This document shows, piece after piece, positions 27,384 to 37,243 of a DNA stretch of 64,000 bases. The notes beneath the pieces are model-generated. The model had not been told where the DNA came from, did not search any database, and was given only the letters and a program-made list of their open reading frames with translations. Each line of letters opens with the position of its first letter. Positions within the stretch are counted from its first letter, which is position 1. The stretch covers positions 44,701 through 108,700 of the forward strand of contig NZ_CP059190.1 of NCBI RefSeq assembly GCF_014251555.1. Reading direction: 5' to 3'. The position numbers were made by a program, and so were the translations under genes. The stretch comes from Blattabacterium cuenoti. GTDB lineage: Bacteria > Bacteroidota > Bacteroidia > Flavobacteriales > Blattabacteriaceae.

Positions 27384-30347
27384 ATGAAATTAAAAAATAA
27401 AAAAGTAGTTGAAAATTATAATCCAATTAAAGATCTTTTTAAAGAAAAAACTTCTAGACGTGATTTTTTTAAATGGATAGGTTTTAGCACAGCTTCAGTT
27501 ACTTTAGCTGCTTGCAAAGGACCAGTCATTCAATCTATACCTTATGTTGTTAAGCCAGATTCTATAACTCCTGGAATTCCCAATTATTACGCTTCCACTA
27601 TGATTGATTCTTTTGATATAGGAAGTGTTTTGGTGAAAACAAGAGAAGGTCGTCCTATAAAAATAGAACCTAATTCAACTTCAAAATACTTCAATACTAC
27701 TTCAGCTAGAATCCAGTCTTCTTTATTGTCTCTTTATGATGAAGAAAGATTAAAACATCCTTTTTTAAAAGGAAAAAAAAGTTCTTGGGTTAAAATAGAT
27801 AATTATATTATTCAACATTTGGAAAATATATCTAAAACAAAAAAAGATATAGTCTTTCTTTCTTCTTCTTTTCCAAGTTTTTCCACAAAAAAATTAATTC
27901 GAAACTTTAAAAAAATCTATCCTAATACTAAGTGGATTATTTATGATGCTATTTCGTATTCCAAAGTATTAGATGCATCAGAAGAAATATTTGGAGTTCG
28001 TGCTTTCCCCTTTTTTGATTTAGAAAAATCTGAATTGATCGTTTCGTTTGATGCTGATTTATTAGGAGATTGGAGTCCAGAAAATATGGGGCCATCTTAT
28101 GTTTCAAATAGGATCCCTAGAAAATCAATGATGCAGCATATTCAAATAGAAAGTAACATGACTCTTTCTGGAGCGAATGCAGACATTAGAATAGAAAAAA
28201 AACCTTCTGACATCAAAAATATGTTATTTGAAATTTATCAAAAAGTTTTTTTTGAAAAAGAACCTAAAAATCAACAGGCAAAAGAAATAGCAATTTTAAT
28301 TGAACAAGCAGGGTCCAGAAGTGTAATTCTTGCAGATGGAGATCATGAATCTTATGAACTTTCTTTTTTAATTAATAAAAAAATTAAGAGTAATGCATTG
28401 CAAAATGATCAATATATCTTATCAAAAGAAAGCAATGATCAAGAATTAAATAAGTTTATAGAAAATTTAGAAAAGGGAAACATTGGATGTTTATTTATTC
28501 ACAATACTAATCCTATTTATAGTTTTCCATTGTCTATTTCCAAAAAAATAAAAAAATTCATAAGAAAAATTCCCTTAACTGTATCATTTTCTATGAATCA
28601 AGATGATACTAATGAAATCATGGATATATTAGCTCCTACACCTCATTGGCTTGAATCTTGGGGTGATATGAATCCTGTTACTAATATTTTCACGCTAATT
28701 CAACCTACTATTCAACATATTTTTGATACAAGACAATTACAAGATTCCTTAATTATTTGGGGGAAAATGAGATATAAAAATTATTATGATTTTTTGAAAA
28801 AAACTTGGGAAGAAAATATTATTCCTGAATCTAATGTTTCATCTTTTAATGAAGCATTGTTTCATGGAGTTGTGAAAAAGAAAAATAAAAAATCTATTAA
28901 AAGTTTTGTAGTAAATGAAAAAAAAATACAAAAATATGGTCAAAAATTAATTAATTATGAAAAAGAAATAAAAGAACATTTTGAGTTAAGATTATATACA
29001 AAAACAAGTATGGGAGATGGATATCAATATAATAATCCTTGGCTACAAGAATTTCCGGATCCCATCACACGTACTACTTGGGATAACTATTTAACCATGT
29101 CATATTTTGATGCAAACAGAATGAAATTAAAAAATTGGAATGTAGGAGATGGATCTTTAAATGGAAATTGTGTAGACTTAATTAAAAATAATGAAATATT
29201 CATTCAGGATGTTCCTGTTTTGATTCAACCTGGACAAGCTATAGGATCCATAGGTCTAGCTTTTGGTTATGGTCAAAAAAATGGGAAATTATCCAAGTTA
29301 TGCAATGGGAAAAACGCTTACAGGATTTATGAAAATTTTTCTATTATACAAGAAAATATACAAATAAAAAAAGCAGATAAAATACATAAATTTGCTTGTG
29401 TTCAATTGCAAAATACAACAGTAGGTAGAAATTTAGTGAAAGAAACAGATTTAGAGACCTTTTTAAGATATCCTAAAGAAATTTGGAATGAAGAAGAAAA
29501 AATTTCTACTCATAAAGGTTTACTTTCTCCAAAAGAAATTTCTATTTGGAATCAAAATAAAAATAGAGAAGAAAATAAAAAAAATGGACATCATTTTAAT
29601 TTATCTGTGGATTTAAATGCTTGTATTGGATGCGGAGCATGCATTATTGCATGTCATTCAGAAAATAATGTTCCTGTTGTTGGAAAAGAAGAAATAAGAA
29701 AATCTAGAGATATGCATTGGGTTCGTGTGGATAGATACTATTTCAATAAGAAAGAAAATCATGATCAGGAATCATTAAATAATCCAAAAGTTTCTTTTCA
29801 GCCTATCATGTGTCAACACTGTGACTATGCTCCTTGTGAAACGGTTTGTCCTGTGGGAGCAACTGTTCACGGAAAACAAGGGCAAAATATGATGGCTTAT
29901 AATCGTTGTGTAGGAACTCGTTATTGTGCAAATAACTGTCCTTACAAAGTAAGGCGTTTTAATTGGTTTAATTACGCTAACAATCAAAAATTTGATTTTA
30001 ATATGAATAACACTTTAGGAAAAATGGTTTTAAATCCGGATGTAGTCGTTAGAACTAGAGGTGTTATGGAAAAATGTTCTTTGTGTATACAAAGAACACA
30101 ATATGTTATAGGAATGGCAAAAAAAGAAAAGAGAAAAATAAAAGACAAAGAATTTGAAACAGCTTGCAGTATTTCTTGTCCTACAAAAGCCATTACTTTT
30201 GGAGATATTAATGATCAAAATAGTCTCATTTCCAAAAAAATAAAAAATCCAAGATCTTATAAACTTCTTGATTTTATAGGAATACGACCTAATGTATCTT
30301 ATCAAGTGAAAATAAGAAATGATAAAAAAACAGTAAAAATGAAATAG
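27384..30347 (+). CDS. actB: Alternative complex III subunit ActB, molybdopterin-oxidoreductase-like iron-sulfur protein
   Basis: About 987 residues from ATG 27384. A twin-arginine export motif lies near the N-terminus (TSRRDFFKWIGFSTAS), followed by a large molybdopterin-oxidoreductase-like domain that in ActB carries no molybdenum. The C-terminal ferredoxin domain has four cysteine groups: CIGCGACIIACH; CQHCDYAPCETVCP; CVGTRYCANNCP; and CSLC with CSISCP. This matches the cluster set that links ActB to the ActA haems. An ATG at 27363 is in frame but lies inside the end of actA. actC starts 7 bases after the stop. Confidence 0.94.
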   Translation: MKLKNKKVVENYNPIKDLFKEKTSRRDFFKWIGFSTASVTLAACKGPVIQSIPYVVKPDSITPGIPNYYASTMIDSFDIGSVLVKTREGRPIKIEPNSTSKYFNTTSARIQSSLLSLYDEERLKHPFLKGKKSSWVKIDNYIIQHLENISKTKKDIVFLSSSFPSFSTKKLIRNFKKIYPNTKWIIYDAISYSKVLDASEEIFGVRAFPFFDLEKSELIVSFDADLLGDWSPENMGPSYVSNRIPRKSMMQHIQIESNMTLSGANADIRIEKKPSDIKNMLFEIYQKVFFEKEPKNQQAKEIAILIEQAGSRSVILADGDHESYELSFLINKKIKSNALQNDQYILSKESNDQELNKFIENLEKGNIGCLFIHNTNPIYSFPLSISKKIKKFIRKIPLTVSFSMNQDDTNEIMDILAPTPHWLESWGDMNPVTNIFTLIQPTIQHIFDTRQLQDSLIIWGKMRYKNYYDFLKKTWEENIIPESNVSSFNEALFHGVVKKKNKKSIKSFVVNEKKIQKYGQKLINYEKEIKEHFELRLYTKTSMGDGYQYNNPWLQEFPDPITRTTWDNYLTMSYFDANRMKLKNWNVGDGSLNGNCVDLIKNNEIFIQDVPVLIQPGQAIGSIGLAFGYGQKNGKLSKLCNGKNAYRIYENFSIIQENIQIKKADKIHKFACVQLQNTTVGRNLVKETDLETFLRYPKEIWNEEEKISTHKGLLSPKEISIWNQNKNREENKKNGHHFNLSVDLNACIGCGACIIACHSENNVPVVGKEEIRKSRDMHWVRVDRYYFNKKENHDQESLNNPKVSFQPIMCQHCDYAPCETVCPVGATVHGKQGQNMMAYNRCVGTRYCANNCPYKVRRFNWFNYANNQKFDFNMNNTLGKMVLNPDVVVRTRGVMEKCSLCIQRTQYVIGMAKKEKRKIKDKEFETACSISCPTKAITFGDINDQNSLISKKIKNPRSYKLLDFIGIRPNVSYQVKIRNDKKTVKMK

Positions 30348-30354
30348 AAAAATT

Positions 30355-31734
30355 ATGTCAAATCACTATGAATCTCCTGTTAGAAAACCGTTAATTTTAG
30401 GAAGAAAAACATTCAAAAATATTACTGATGACATATTAAAACCTATAGAAAACAAAGCTGGAAATCTATGGTGGATTGCTTTATTAATTTCTATTTTAGC
30501 TTTTTTATGGGGATTAGCATGTATTTTTTACACAATAGGAACGGGAATTGGAGTATGGGGCTTAAATAGAACAATAAATTGGGCTTGGGATATTACTAAT
30601 TTTGTATGGTGGGTTGGAATTGGTCATGCTGGAACTTTAATTTCTGCTGTTTTGTTATTATTTCGTCAAAAATGGCGTTTATCTATCAATCGTTCAGCGG
30701 AAGCAATGACTATTTTTGCAGTTATTCAAGCTGGCTTATTTCCCATTATTCACATGGGAAGACCATGGAATGCTCATTGGGTTTTGCCAATTCCTAATCA
30801 ATTTGGAACTTTGTGGCCTAACTTTAATTCCCCTTTATTGTGGGATGTATTTGCAATTAGTACTTATTTTTCTGTTTCTGCTGTCTTTTGGTTTATGGGA
30901 TTAATACCTGATTTTGCTATGATACGAGATAGGGTTTCAGATCCTTTTCAAAAAAAGATTTATAGCATTCTTAGTTTTGGATGGGGAGGAACATCAAAAG
31001 ATTGGCAAAGATTCGAAGAAATCTCCTTAATTTTAGCTGGTTTATGTACTCCATTAGTTTTTTCTGTTCATACGATAGTTTCATTTGATTTTTCAACTTC
31101 TGTCATAAAAGGTTGGCATAGTACCATATTCCCACCCTATTTTGTGGCAGGAGCTATATTTTCTGGATTTGCTATGGTACAAACTTTGCTAGGTGTAGCA
31201 AGAAAAGTTCTTTCTTTAGAAAGTTATATCACTAGAAATCATATCGAATATATGAATATGATTATTTTGTTAACAGGAGGAATCGTTTTATTGGCTTATA
31301 TTTCAGAATTTTTTCTTTCATGGTATTCAGGAAATTCCTTTGAGAAATTTATTTATTTTTCTCAAGAAGCAGCTAAAGGTCCATTTTGGTGGGCTTTTTG
31401 GGCCTTGATTATTTGTAATGTTATTATTCCTCAATTTTTATGGATCAAATCTATACGGAGAAGTTTTTTTTGGTCTTATGTTATAGCTATAATTATAAAT
31501 ATTGGAATGTGGTTTGAAAGATTTGACATTATTGTTTTAAATCTTAGTCATGATTATCTTCCTTCTTCTTGGACCGGTTTTATTCCATCATTTGTAGATG
31601 TTGGGATATTTATAGGAACTATTGGCTTATTTTTTGTTCTTTATTTATTATATATACGTGTGTTTCCGGTAATCTCACAATCAGAATTAAAAACAATATT
31701 AAAATCTGACAACAAAAAACAAGAAAATGAATAA
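30355..31734 (+). CDS. actC: Alternative complex III subunit ActC, NrfD-type quinol-oxidising membrane protein
   Basis: A 459-residue polytopic NrfD/PsrC-family protein with about ten membrane helices. It has the characteristic segments NFVWWVGIGHAGTLISA, FPIIHMGRPW and GLCTPLVFSVHTIVSFDF. In the known complex III structures ActC holds a menaquinol site near the periplasmic side next to ActB. It is followed by actD with an 8-base overlap (31727-31734), which supports coupled translation. Confidence 0.94.
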   Translation: MSNHYESPVRKPLILGRKTFKNITDDILKPIENKAGNLWWIALLISILAFLWGLACIFYTIGTGIGVWGLNRTINWAWDITNFVWWVGIGHAGTLISAVLLLFRQKWRLSINRSAEAMTIFAVIQAGLFPIIHMGRPWNAHWVLPIPNQFGTLWPNFNSPLLWDVFAISTYFSVSAVFWFMGLIPDFAMIRDRVSDPFQKKIYSILSFGWGGTSKDWQRFEEISLILAGLCTPLVFSVHTIVSFDFSTSVIKGWHSTIFPPYFVAGAIFSGFAMVQTLLGVARKVLSLESYITRNHIEYMNMIILLTGGIVLLAYISEFFLSWYSGNSFEKFIYFSQEAAKGPFWWAFWALIICNVIIPQFLWIKSIRRSFFWSYVIAIIINIGMWFERFDIIVLNLSHDYLPSSWTGFIPSFVDVGIFIGTIGLFFVLYLLYIRVFPVISQSELKTILKSDNKKQENE

Positions 31735-32251
31735 ATATGTACATGCATTATATGATAATGATTACACATTAATAAGTAGTATTAAAGTTGTTCAAAATCA
31801 TGGGTTTAGTATACGTGAAGTTTATTCACCTTTTCCAATTCACAATTTGGACAAGGTTCTAAAATTAAAAAAAACTAATTTGTCTTTTTTATCTTTCATA
31901 TATGGATTGTCCGGATTTTGTTTAGCAAGCATATTAACTTGGTATGCCATGATATTAGATTGGCCTCAAAATATTGGAGGAAAACCCTCTTTTTCTTGGA
32001 TCAGAAACGTCCCTTCTTTCATTCCTGTAATATTCGAATTATCTATTTTCTTTTCTGCACATCTTATGTGTATTACTTATCTGATTCAATGTAGGTTGTT
32101 TCCAGGATCATTCCCTAAAAATCCAGATTCAAGAACCACTGATAACATGTTTTTAATGGAAATTTATACGAAAGAAAATACTAAAAAATTAGTGAATTTG
32201 TTGAAAGAAAATGGAGCCATGGAAGTCGTTATAAAAGAGAAAATGAACTAA
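31727..32251 (+). CDS. actD: Alternative complex III subunit ActD (DUF3341)
   Basis: A 174-residue protein starting MNKYVHALYDNDYTLISSI, a cytoplasmic DUF3341 domain, followed by two membrane helices (about 58-80 and 100-125). A short tail follows, ending in a domain that looks like the usual ActD C-terminus. ActD is a structural subunit without cofactors. Order and overlap with actC are as in other Bacteroidota. Confidence 0.9.
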   Translation: MNKYVHALYDNDYTLISSIKVVQNHGFSIREVYSPFPIHNLDKVLKLKKTNLSFLSFIYGLSGFCLASILTWYAMILDWPQNIGGKPSFSWIRNVPSFIPVIFELSIFFSAHLMCITYLIQCRLFPGSFPKNPDSRTTDNMFLMEIYTKENTKKLVNLLKENGAMEVVIKEKMN

Positions 32252-32281
32252 CTAAAAGTACTCAAAGTAAAAGTAATTAAT

Positions 32282-32893
32282 TTGATTATGAACAAATATT
32301 TTTATGAAATTATTATCATTTTAAATGTTCTGTTGTTATTAGAATCTTGTTGGTTAGATAAAACAAAGACAAATACAGTATATATGCCAGATATGTATTA
32401 TTCAGATGCATATGAACCTTATTCAGATCCTTATTTCAATTATAAAAAAATTAAGAAAATTCAAATTCCTCTATTTTTAAATGGAAAAACTTCTTCTCTT
32501 TTTCCAGTGAAAGGAACTATTCAGAGAACTGATTTTTATGACTTTATTTCTGATGAAATAGAAAATAAAGGATTTGATTATTCTAAAAAAATAATTACAT
32601 ATCCCTTTCCTGAAAATATAGGAACAAAAGAAGATGTTCTGAAAAAAGGGAAAAAATTATATCAAATTAATTGTTCTATATGTCACGGAGATGATGGAGA
32701 TGGACAAGGTCAATTAGTAAAAAATGAAAAAATTTTAGGGATCCCTAATTATAAAGATAGGGATATCACTATTGGGAGTGTTTATTATGTAATTACATAT
32801 GGTAAAAATAATATGAATTCTTATGCTTCTCAATTAAATGAAATTGACAGATGGAAAATAGCGGAATATGTCATGTATCTAAAAAACAAATAA
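32282..32893 (+). CDS. actE: Alternative complex III subunit ActE, monohaem cytochrome c lipoprotein
   Basis: A 203-residue protein with a lipoprotein signal (NVLLLLESC, lipobox Cys near residue 22), a Pro/Tyr-rich linker (DMYYSDAYEPYSDPYFNY), and a C-terminal class I cytochrome c domain with CSICHGDDGDGQGQL (about 131-145). The axial Met is probably in the NNMNSYASQL segment. It accepts electrons from ActA. ATG 32288 (MNKYF) is an alternative start. Confidence 0.92.
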   Translation: MIMNKYFYEIIIILNVLLLLESCWLDKTKTNTVYMPDMYYSDAYEPYSDPYFNYKKIKKIQIPLFLNGKTSSLFPVKGTIQRTDFYDFISDEIENKGFDYSKKIITYPFPENIGTKEDVLKKGKKLYQINCSICHGDDGDGQGQLVKNEKILGIPNYKDRDITIGSVYYVITYGKNNMNSYASQLNEIDRWKIAEYVMYLKNK

Positions 32894-32895
32894 AC

Positions 32896-34128
32896 ATGTA
32901 TCAATTTTCTAAAATCAATAAAAAAATTATTATTATTATAATGATTATAGGTTTTATTTTCATTTTTTTGGATAAAATTCTTTTAGAAAAAAAGAAAAAC
33001 TTTTTTAGTTTCAACAAAGAAATAAAATATGAAGAAAAAAAGAATAAACCTTGGACAGGTTTATATATTTCTATTTTCTATTTTACTTCTATATCTTTGG
33101 GATCTCTATTCTTTTTAGGAATACAAAATGTTTCAAAATCAGGATGGTCTGTTATTCTTCATCCTATTATGGAGAAAATAGCTTCTTTCATTCCATATGG
33201 ATTTTTTATGATTTTTATCATTTTATTGTTAAATGCAATGAATTTCATTCATATGTTTCATTGGATGGATTCTGATTTATACGATCCAAATTCTGCAAAA
33301 TATGATCAAATTATTGCAAGTAAAAAATTTTTTTTAAATATTCCATTTTTTTTAATAAGAACCATTATCTATGGATTAGGATGCAGTTTTTTTTATTCAA
33401 AGATCAAAAAAATATCTTACACGTTAGATTTAACACATTCTTTGAATGATTATAAAAAATTAGATCTTATATCTGTTATTTTTATTATATTTTTTTCTAT
33501 TATTTCCATATTTATGGCATGGGATTGGATTATGTCTTTAAATCCACATTGGATTAGCACTTTATTTGGGTGGTATGTTCTGAGCAGTTATATAGTAACA
33601 GGTATAGGATCTATTACGATAATAGCTATTTATCTGAATAAAAAAGGATGTTTCCCTTTATTCAAAAAAAGTCACTTACACGACTTAAGCAAATATTTAT
33701 TTTCTAGTAGTTTATTATGGACTTATCTTTGGTTTTCACAATTTTTGCTTTATTGGTACGGAAATATTCCAGAAGAAATTTGCTATTTCTTAAAAAGAGA
33801 AGAAATGTATAATTCAATTCATTTTTGGATGCTTATCCCCAATTTTATAATTCCTTTTTTTGGATTAATAAGTAGTCAAAATAAAACTAATCCTAAAATA
33901 GTGTTCACAGTTTCTTTAATTCTACTAATTGGACATTACATAGATATATACAATTTAATAGCACCAGATGTTAGTAGAGGAGGGATGAAATTTGGAATAT
34001 CTGAAATAGGTTCTTTATTATTAATAGGTGGTTTTTTCAGTTATATTTTGTTTTCAAATTTAAAAGAACTCAATTCTGCCAAAGGCAATCCTTTTTTCCA
34101 TGAAAGCAAAAACTACAAATCACCATAA
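32896..34128 (+). CDS. actF: Alternative complex III subunit ActF, membrane protein
   Basis: About 410 residues from ATG 32896 (MYQFSKINKK), 2 bases after the actE stop. The frame extends upstream into actE, but that part is not ActF-like. It is an NrfD-related multi-helix subunit paired with ActC, with segments such as NAMNFIHMFHWMD, MAWDWIMSLNPHWISTLFG and HFWMLIPNFIIPFFGL. In other flavobacteria cytochrome oxidase genes often follow actF. Here the next gene is hemD on the opposite strand, overlapping the actF end by 16 bases. Confidence 0.92.
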   Translation: MYQFSKINKKIIIIIMIIGFIFIFLDKILLEKKKNFFSFNKEIKYEEKKNKPWTGLYISIFYFTSISLGSLFFLGIQNVSKSGWSVILHPIMEKIASFIPYGFFMIFIILLLNAMNFIHMFHWMDSDLYDPNSAKYDQIIASKKFFLNIPFFLIRTIIYGLGCSFFYSKIKKISYTLDLTHSLNDYKKLDLISVIFIIFFSIISIFMAWDWIMSLNPHWISTLFGWYVLSSYIVTGIGSITIIAIYLNKKGCFPLFKKSHLHDLSKYLFSSSLLWTYLWFSQFLLYWYGNIPEEICYFLKREEMYNSIHFWMLIPNFIIPFFGLISSQNKTNPKIVFTVSLILLIGHYIDIYNLIAPDVSRGGMKFGISEIGSLLLIGGFFSYILFSNLKELNSAKGNPFFHESKNYKSP

Positions 34129-34784
34129 AAATTTTTTACAAGAGAAAAAATTTCTTTTAAAGAAGGATTTTTGGGGATCCATATTTTTTTACGTAAAAAA
34201 TTTGAAATGAATTTAGCCGTGGTTTTTCCTATAGCAAAAATTTCGGTTTTTGTATTATGTTGTATTTTATTTTTTGAGAAAAAAGATTGGACTCCAGAAG
34301 GACTAAAAAAAATAATTCCATGATAATCGGATAAATTTTTTATTTTACGAGGAGTTAGAAATGTTTGATAAACTTCATATCGATTGATATTTTTTTCTTT
34401 GAAAAAATTGAAGTATCTATTTAAAATATTTTTATTTCCACAAAACCAATCATAATATTGATTAGATTTTGTTTTTATAATTTCTTCTATTATATCTTGT
34501 ACATAATTTCTTTTCAAAAAAAAACAATAAGGAAAGTGTTTTTTAAGAAAATAAAATGTTTTGTCTCCCACTACATATATCTTTTTTTGAAAAGAAGAAC
34601 ATTCAAAATTGTATAAAAAACCTTTTACCCCATTATAACTAGTAAATATTAACTGATTGTTTAAAATAGGTTTTTTATACAATTTTGAATACTTTATTGA
34701 CAAAAAATCATAAGATTGAATCAAAAAATATTTTTTTGAAAAAATAGAAAAATCCACAGATTTAGTCATAAGAATATTAATCAT
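34113..34784 (-). CDS. hemD: Uroporphyrinogen-III synthase
   Basis: Cyclises hydroxymethylbilane to uroporphyrinogen III in haem synthesis. The 223-residue protein shows the two-domain HemD pattern, with LIFTSYNGVKGF near residue 47, VVGDKTFYFLKKHFP near 72, IIFFSPSGVQSFF near 160 and IFAIGKTTAKFI near 183. HemD sequences diverge widely, but these motifs and the nearby hemC support it. The last 16 bases overlap the convergent actF end. Last gene of a hemC-trkH-trkA-hemD series. Confidence 0.85.
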   Translation of the reverse strand: MINILMTKSVDFSIFSKKYFLIQSYDFLSIKYSKLYKKPILNNQLIFTSYNGVKGFLYNFECSSFQKKIYVVGDKTFYFLKKHFPYCFFLKRNYVQDIIEEIIKTKSNQYYDWFCGNKNILNRYFNFFKEKNINRYEVYQTFLTPRKIKNLSDYHGIIFFSPSGVQSFFSKNKIQHNTKTEIFAIGKTTAKFISNFLRKKIWIPKNPSLKEIFSLVKNFYGDL

Positions 34785-34791
34785 TGCTTAA

Positions 34792-35481
34792 CTATTTTTT
34801 ATCTTTCAAAAAATTCATTATAGATTTGTTAGAACCAAAGAGAGTTAATATATCCCCTTTTTGTAAAATAGTATCTCCTGTAACTAATCCAATAACTTTT
34901 CTTGTTGAGTTTCCTTTGGAAGACATAGGATTTCTTATGTCTCGTATTACGGTAATTAAAGAAACAGAATATTTTTGCGTTAGTTTTAAACTTTTAACAG
35001 ATTGTCCATTAAAAGAAGATGGAGAAAAAACTTCTGCTATAGAGTGTTTATTATCCACTCTAAAATAATCTAAAGCATAATTAAAAGATATTTGTTTAGT
35101 TAATCTAAAAGCTGCATCCTGTTCCGGATGCACAACATCACTAATTCCCATAGCTTCTAATATTGTATCATGTATTCTTGATAAAGATCTACTAACTATT
35201 CTAAGATTTTTATATTTTTTTTTAAGTATAGCCGTAGTTACTATTGATGATCCTTCGTTTTCTCCAATAGCTACAATTCCTAAATCTGCTTGTTGAATAG
35301 GTAATACTTTATAAGCTGCTTCATTATTAGCATCCATACATACTACATTTGCTATATGATCCTTTAATAAATCTACCTTTTCCATTTTCTGATCTATGCC
35401 AAAGACTTCATGTCCATTATCTGTTAAATTGAGAGCCAAAGATCTTCCAAAATTTCCTAATCCAATAATTATAATCTTCAT
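34792..35481 (-). CDS. trkA: Trk potassium uptake protein TrkA
   Basis: About 229 residues from ATG 35481. A Rossmann RCK_N domain begins MKIIIIGLGNFGRSLA, with the acidic residue of the NAD-binding strand in VFGIDQ. A C-terminal RCK_C domain follows (GQSVKSLKLTQKYSVSLITV, ending GDILTLFGS). It is a single RCK unit rather than the doubled E. coli form. TrkA gates the TrkH channel in response to nucleotides. A TTG six codons upstream also opens the frame. It lies directly downstream of trkH. Confidence 0.9.
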   Translation of the reverse strand: MKIIIIGLGNFGRSLALNLTDNGHEVFGIDQKMEKVDLLKDHIANVVCMDANNEAAYKVLPIQQADLGIVAIGENEGSSIVTTAILKKKYKNLRIVSRSLSRIHDTILEAMGISDVVHPEQDAAFRLTKQISFNYALDYFRVDNKHSIAEVFSPSSFNGQSVKSLKLTQKYSVSLITVIRDIRNPMSSKGNSTRKVIGLVTGDTILQKGDILTLFGSNKSIMNFLKDKK

Positions 35482-35495
35482 ATTTTGTTTATTAA

Positions 35496-37238
35496 TCAAT
35501 TAATAAGAATATTTCCTTGTGGATACCTATAATAATAATGATAACTAATTTTATTTTTTTTTAATAATCCAATCATCACATTGAATACTCCTATTCTTCC
35601 TAATAACATTAAACATATTAAAACTAATTTACTTCCATTTGATAAATTAGAAGTAATTCCTAAAGATAAACCTGCTGTAGAAAAAGCAGAAAAAACTTCA
35701 AAAGAAATAGATAAAATATCTTCTTTAGGATCTAAAAAAATAAGAATTAAAATACTTATGTATATTACAATTAATGATAACATAATAATTGAAAAAGCTA
35801 AACGAATAGATTCTGAAGAAATTTCTTTTCTTTGTATCTCTAATCTATTTTTTCCTCTAGATAAAGAAATAATATTCATTAAAGCCAATGCAAAGGTGCT
35901 TGTCTTAATTCCACCACCAGTAGAAGCTGGAGAAGCTCCTATCCACATTAAGAAAATAGTGAAAAAAATAGTAACTGGCGCTAAACTACTCATGTTTATA
36001 ACATGAAATCCAGCAGTTCTAGATGTTGCAGAAGAAAAAAATGAAGCGATCCATTTTCCAGAAAAAGAAGAATGTTCTGAAAGAGAAAAATGATATTCAC
36101 TAATATAGTAAAAAATAGTTCCAAAAAAAAGTAAAAAAAGAGTTGTTATTACAACAATTTGTGTATTTAAAGTCACTACATGTGCAGGATAATGAAAATA
36201 TTCATCTTTAAAAATTCTATAAAAACATTTTTTTATAGTTAACCATATATATGTAAAAAAATTAAATAAAATATTGAAACCTATTCCCCCCAATATCAAT
36301 AAACAAGCTATGATTAATTGCAATAAATAATTAAATCTTACAGATTGTGAATATAGTCCTTGACTCATAGTAGAGAAACCACTATTACAAAAAGCAGATA
36401 CAGAATGAAAAATAGAGAAAAATAGAGGATTATCAGATGTGTTTTTGTCCTTTATTGAAAAATAAATTAATAAAGTTCCTATCGATTCTACTGTTAGAGT
36501 AAACAGAACTACTTTTACTGCTAAACTAAGAACGTTACTTGTGGTTTTTGTATTTAAAAAATTACTAACAAAAATGGCTTCTTTAAAAGAAAATCCATCT
36601 CTAAAAAAATAACTAAAAAAAGAAGTTATGGTTAAAATTCCTAATCCTCCCAGTTCAACTAAAATAAGTATAATCACTTTTCCTAAATAAGTAAAATCTT
36701 TTGCTGTGTCTAATACAACTAATCCTGTAACGCATACTGCGCTGGTAGAAGTAAATAAAGCATCTATAAATGATATTTTTTTGACTGTAGATGCTGGAAG
36801 CATTAACAAAAAAGACCCTAATAAAGATAAAAAAACAAAACTTATAATAAATATAAAAGCAGGATTATGTATTTTTACGTATACTATTCGCATAAAATAA
36901 GTAATACGAATAAGTATATATAAAATCAAACTAATCAGTAAAGATATTTTTATATCATCTGTAATTTTTCCTTTATTGTATAGGAATACTTTTACAAAAG
37001 AAAAAATAAGAAAGATTATTAATATAAAAAAAGATAAAAAGACCATGGATTTATAATCTTTTTTTGAATTTTGATCAAAAAGAACAAAAAGGTGTAAAAT
37101 ACTTATAGTTAATACTATTCCTATAATAATTTCTGCATTAAAAAATCGGAAAGTTTTCCATCCTAAAGAAAAAATTATATAAAGAAATATTATTGGAGTA
37201 GCAATTTCTAAAAGATTTCGGAATCTAATTTGAATCAT
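35496..37238 (-). CDS. trkH: Trk/Ktr potassium transporter membrane subunit TrkH
   Basis: A 580-residue polytopic protein of the superfamily of K+ transporters, with four pore loops: SAVCVTGLVV, SAFCNSGFSTM, SATSRTAGFHV and SAFSTAGLSLG. Each carries the selectivity Gly. SPASTGGGIKTSTFAL is the usual intramembrane loop. About five extra N-terminal helices precede the core, as in bacteroidete TrkH. It pairs with trkA downstream. hemC lies 5 bases upstream. Confidence 0.93.
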   Translation of the reverse strand: MIQIRFRNLLEIATPIIFLYIIFSLGWKTFRFFNAEIIIGIVLTISILHLFVLFDQNSKKDYKSMVFLSFFILIIFLIFSFVKVFLYNKGKITDDIKISLLISLILYILIRITYFMRIVYVKIHNPAFIFIISFVFLSLLGSFLLMLPASTVKKISFIDALFTSTSAVCVTGLVVLDTAKDFTYLGKVIILILVELGGLGILTITSFFSYFFRDGFSFKEAIFVSNFLNTKTTSNVLSLAVKVVLFTLTVESIGTLLIYFSIKDKNTSDNPLFFSIFHSVSAFCNSGFSTMSQGLYSQSVRFNYLLQLIIACLLILGGIGFNILFNFFTYIWLTIKKCFYRIFKDEYFHYPAHVVTLNTQIVVITTLFLLFFGTIFYYISEYHFSLSEHSSFSGKWIASFFSSATSRTAGFHVINMSSLAPVTIFFTIFLMWIGASPASTGGGIKTSTFALALMNIISLSRGKNRLEIQRKEISSESIRLAFSIIMLSLIVIYISILILIFLDPKEDILSISFEVFSAFSTAGLSLGITSNLSNGSKLVLICLMLLGRIGVFNVMIGLLKKNKISYHYYYRYPQGNILIN

Positions 37239-37243
37239 GATTT

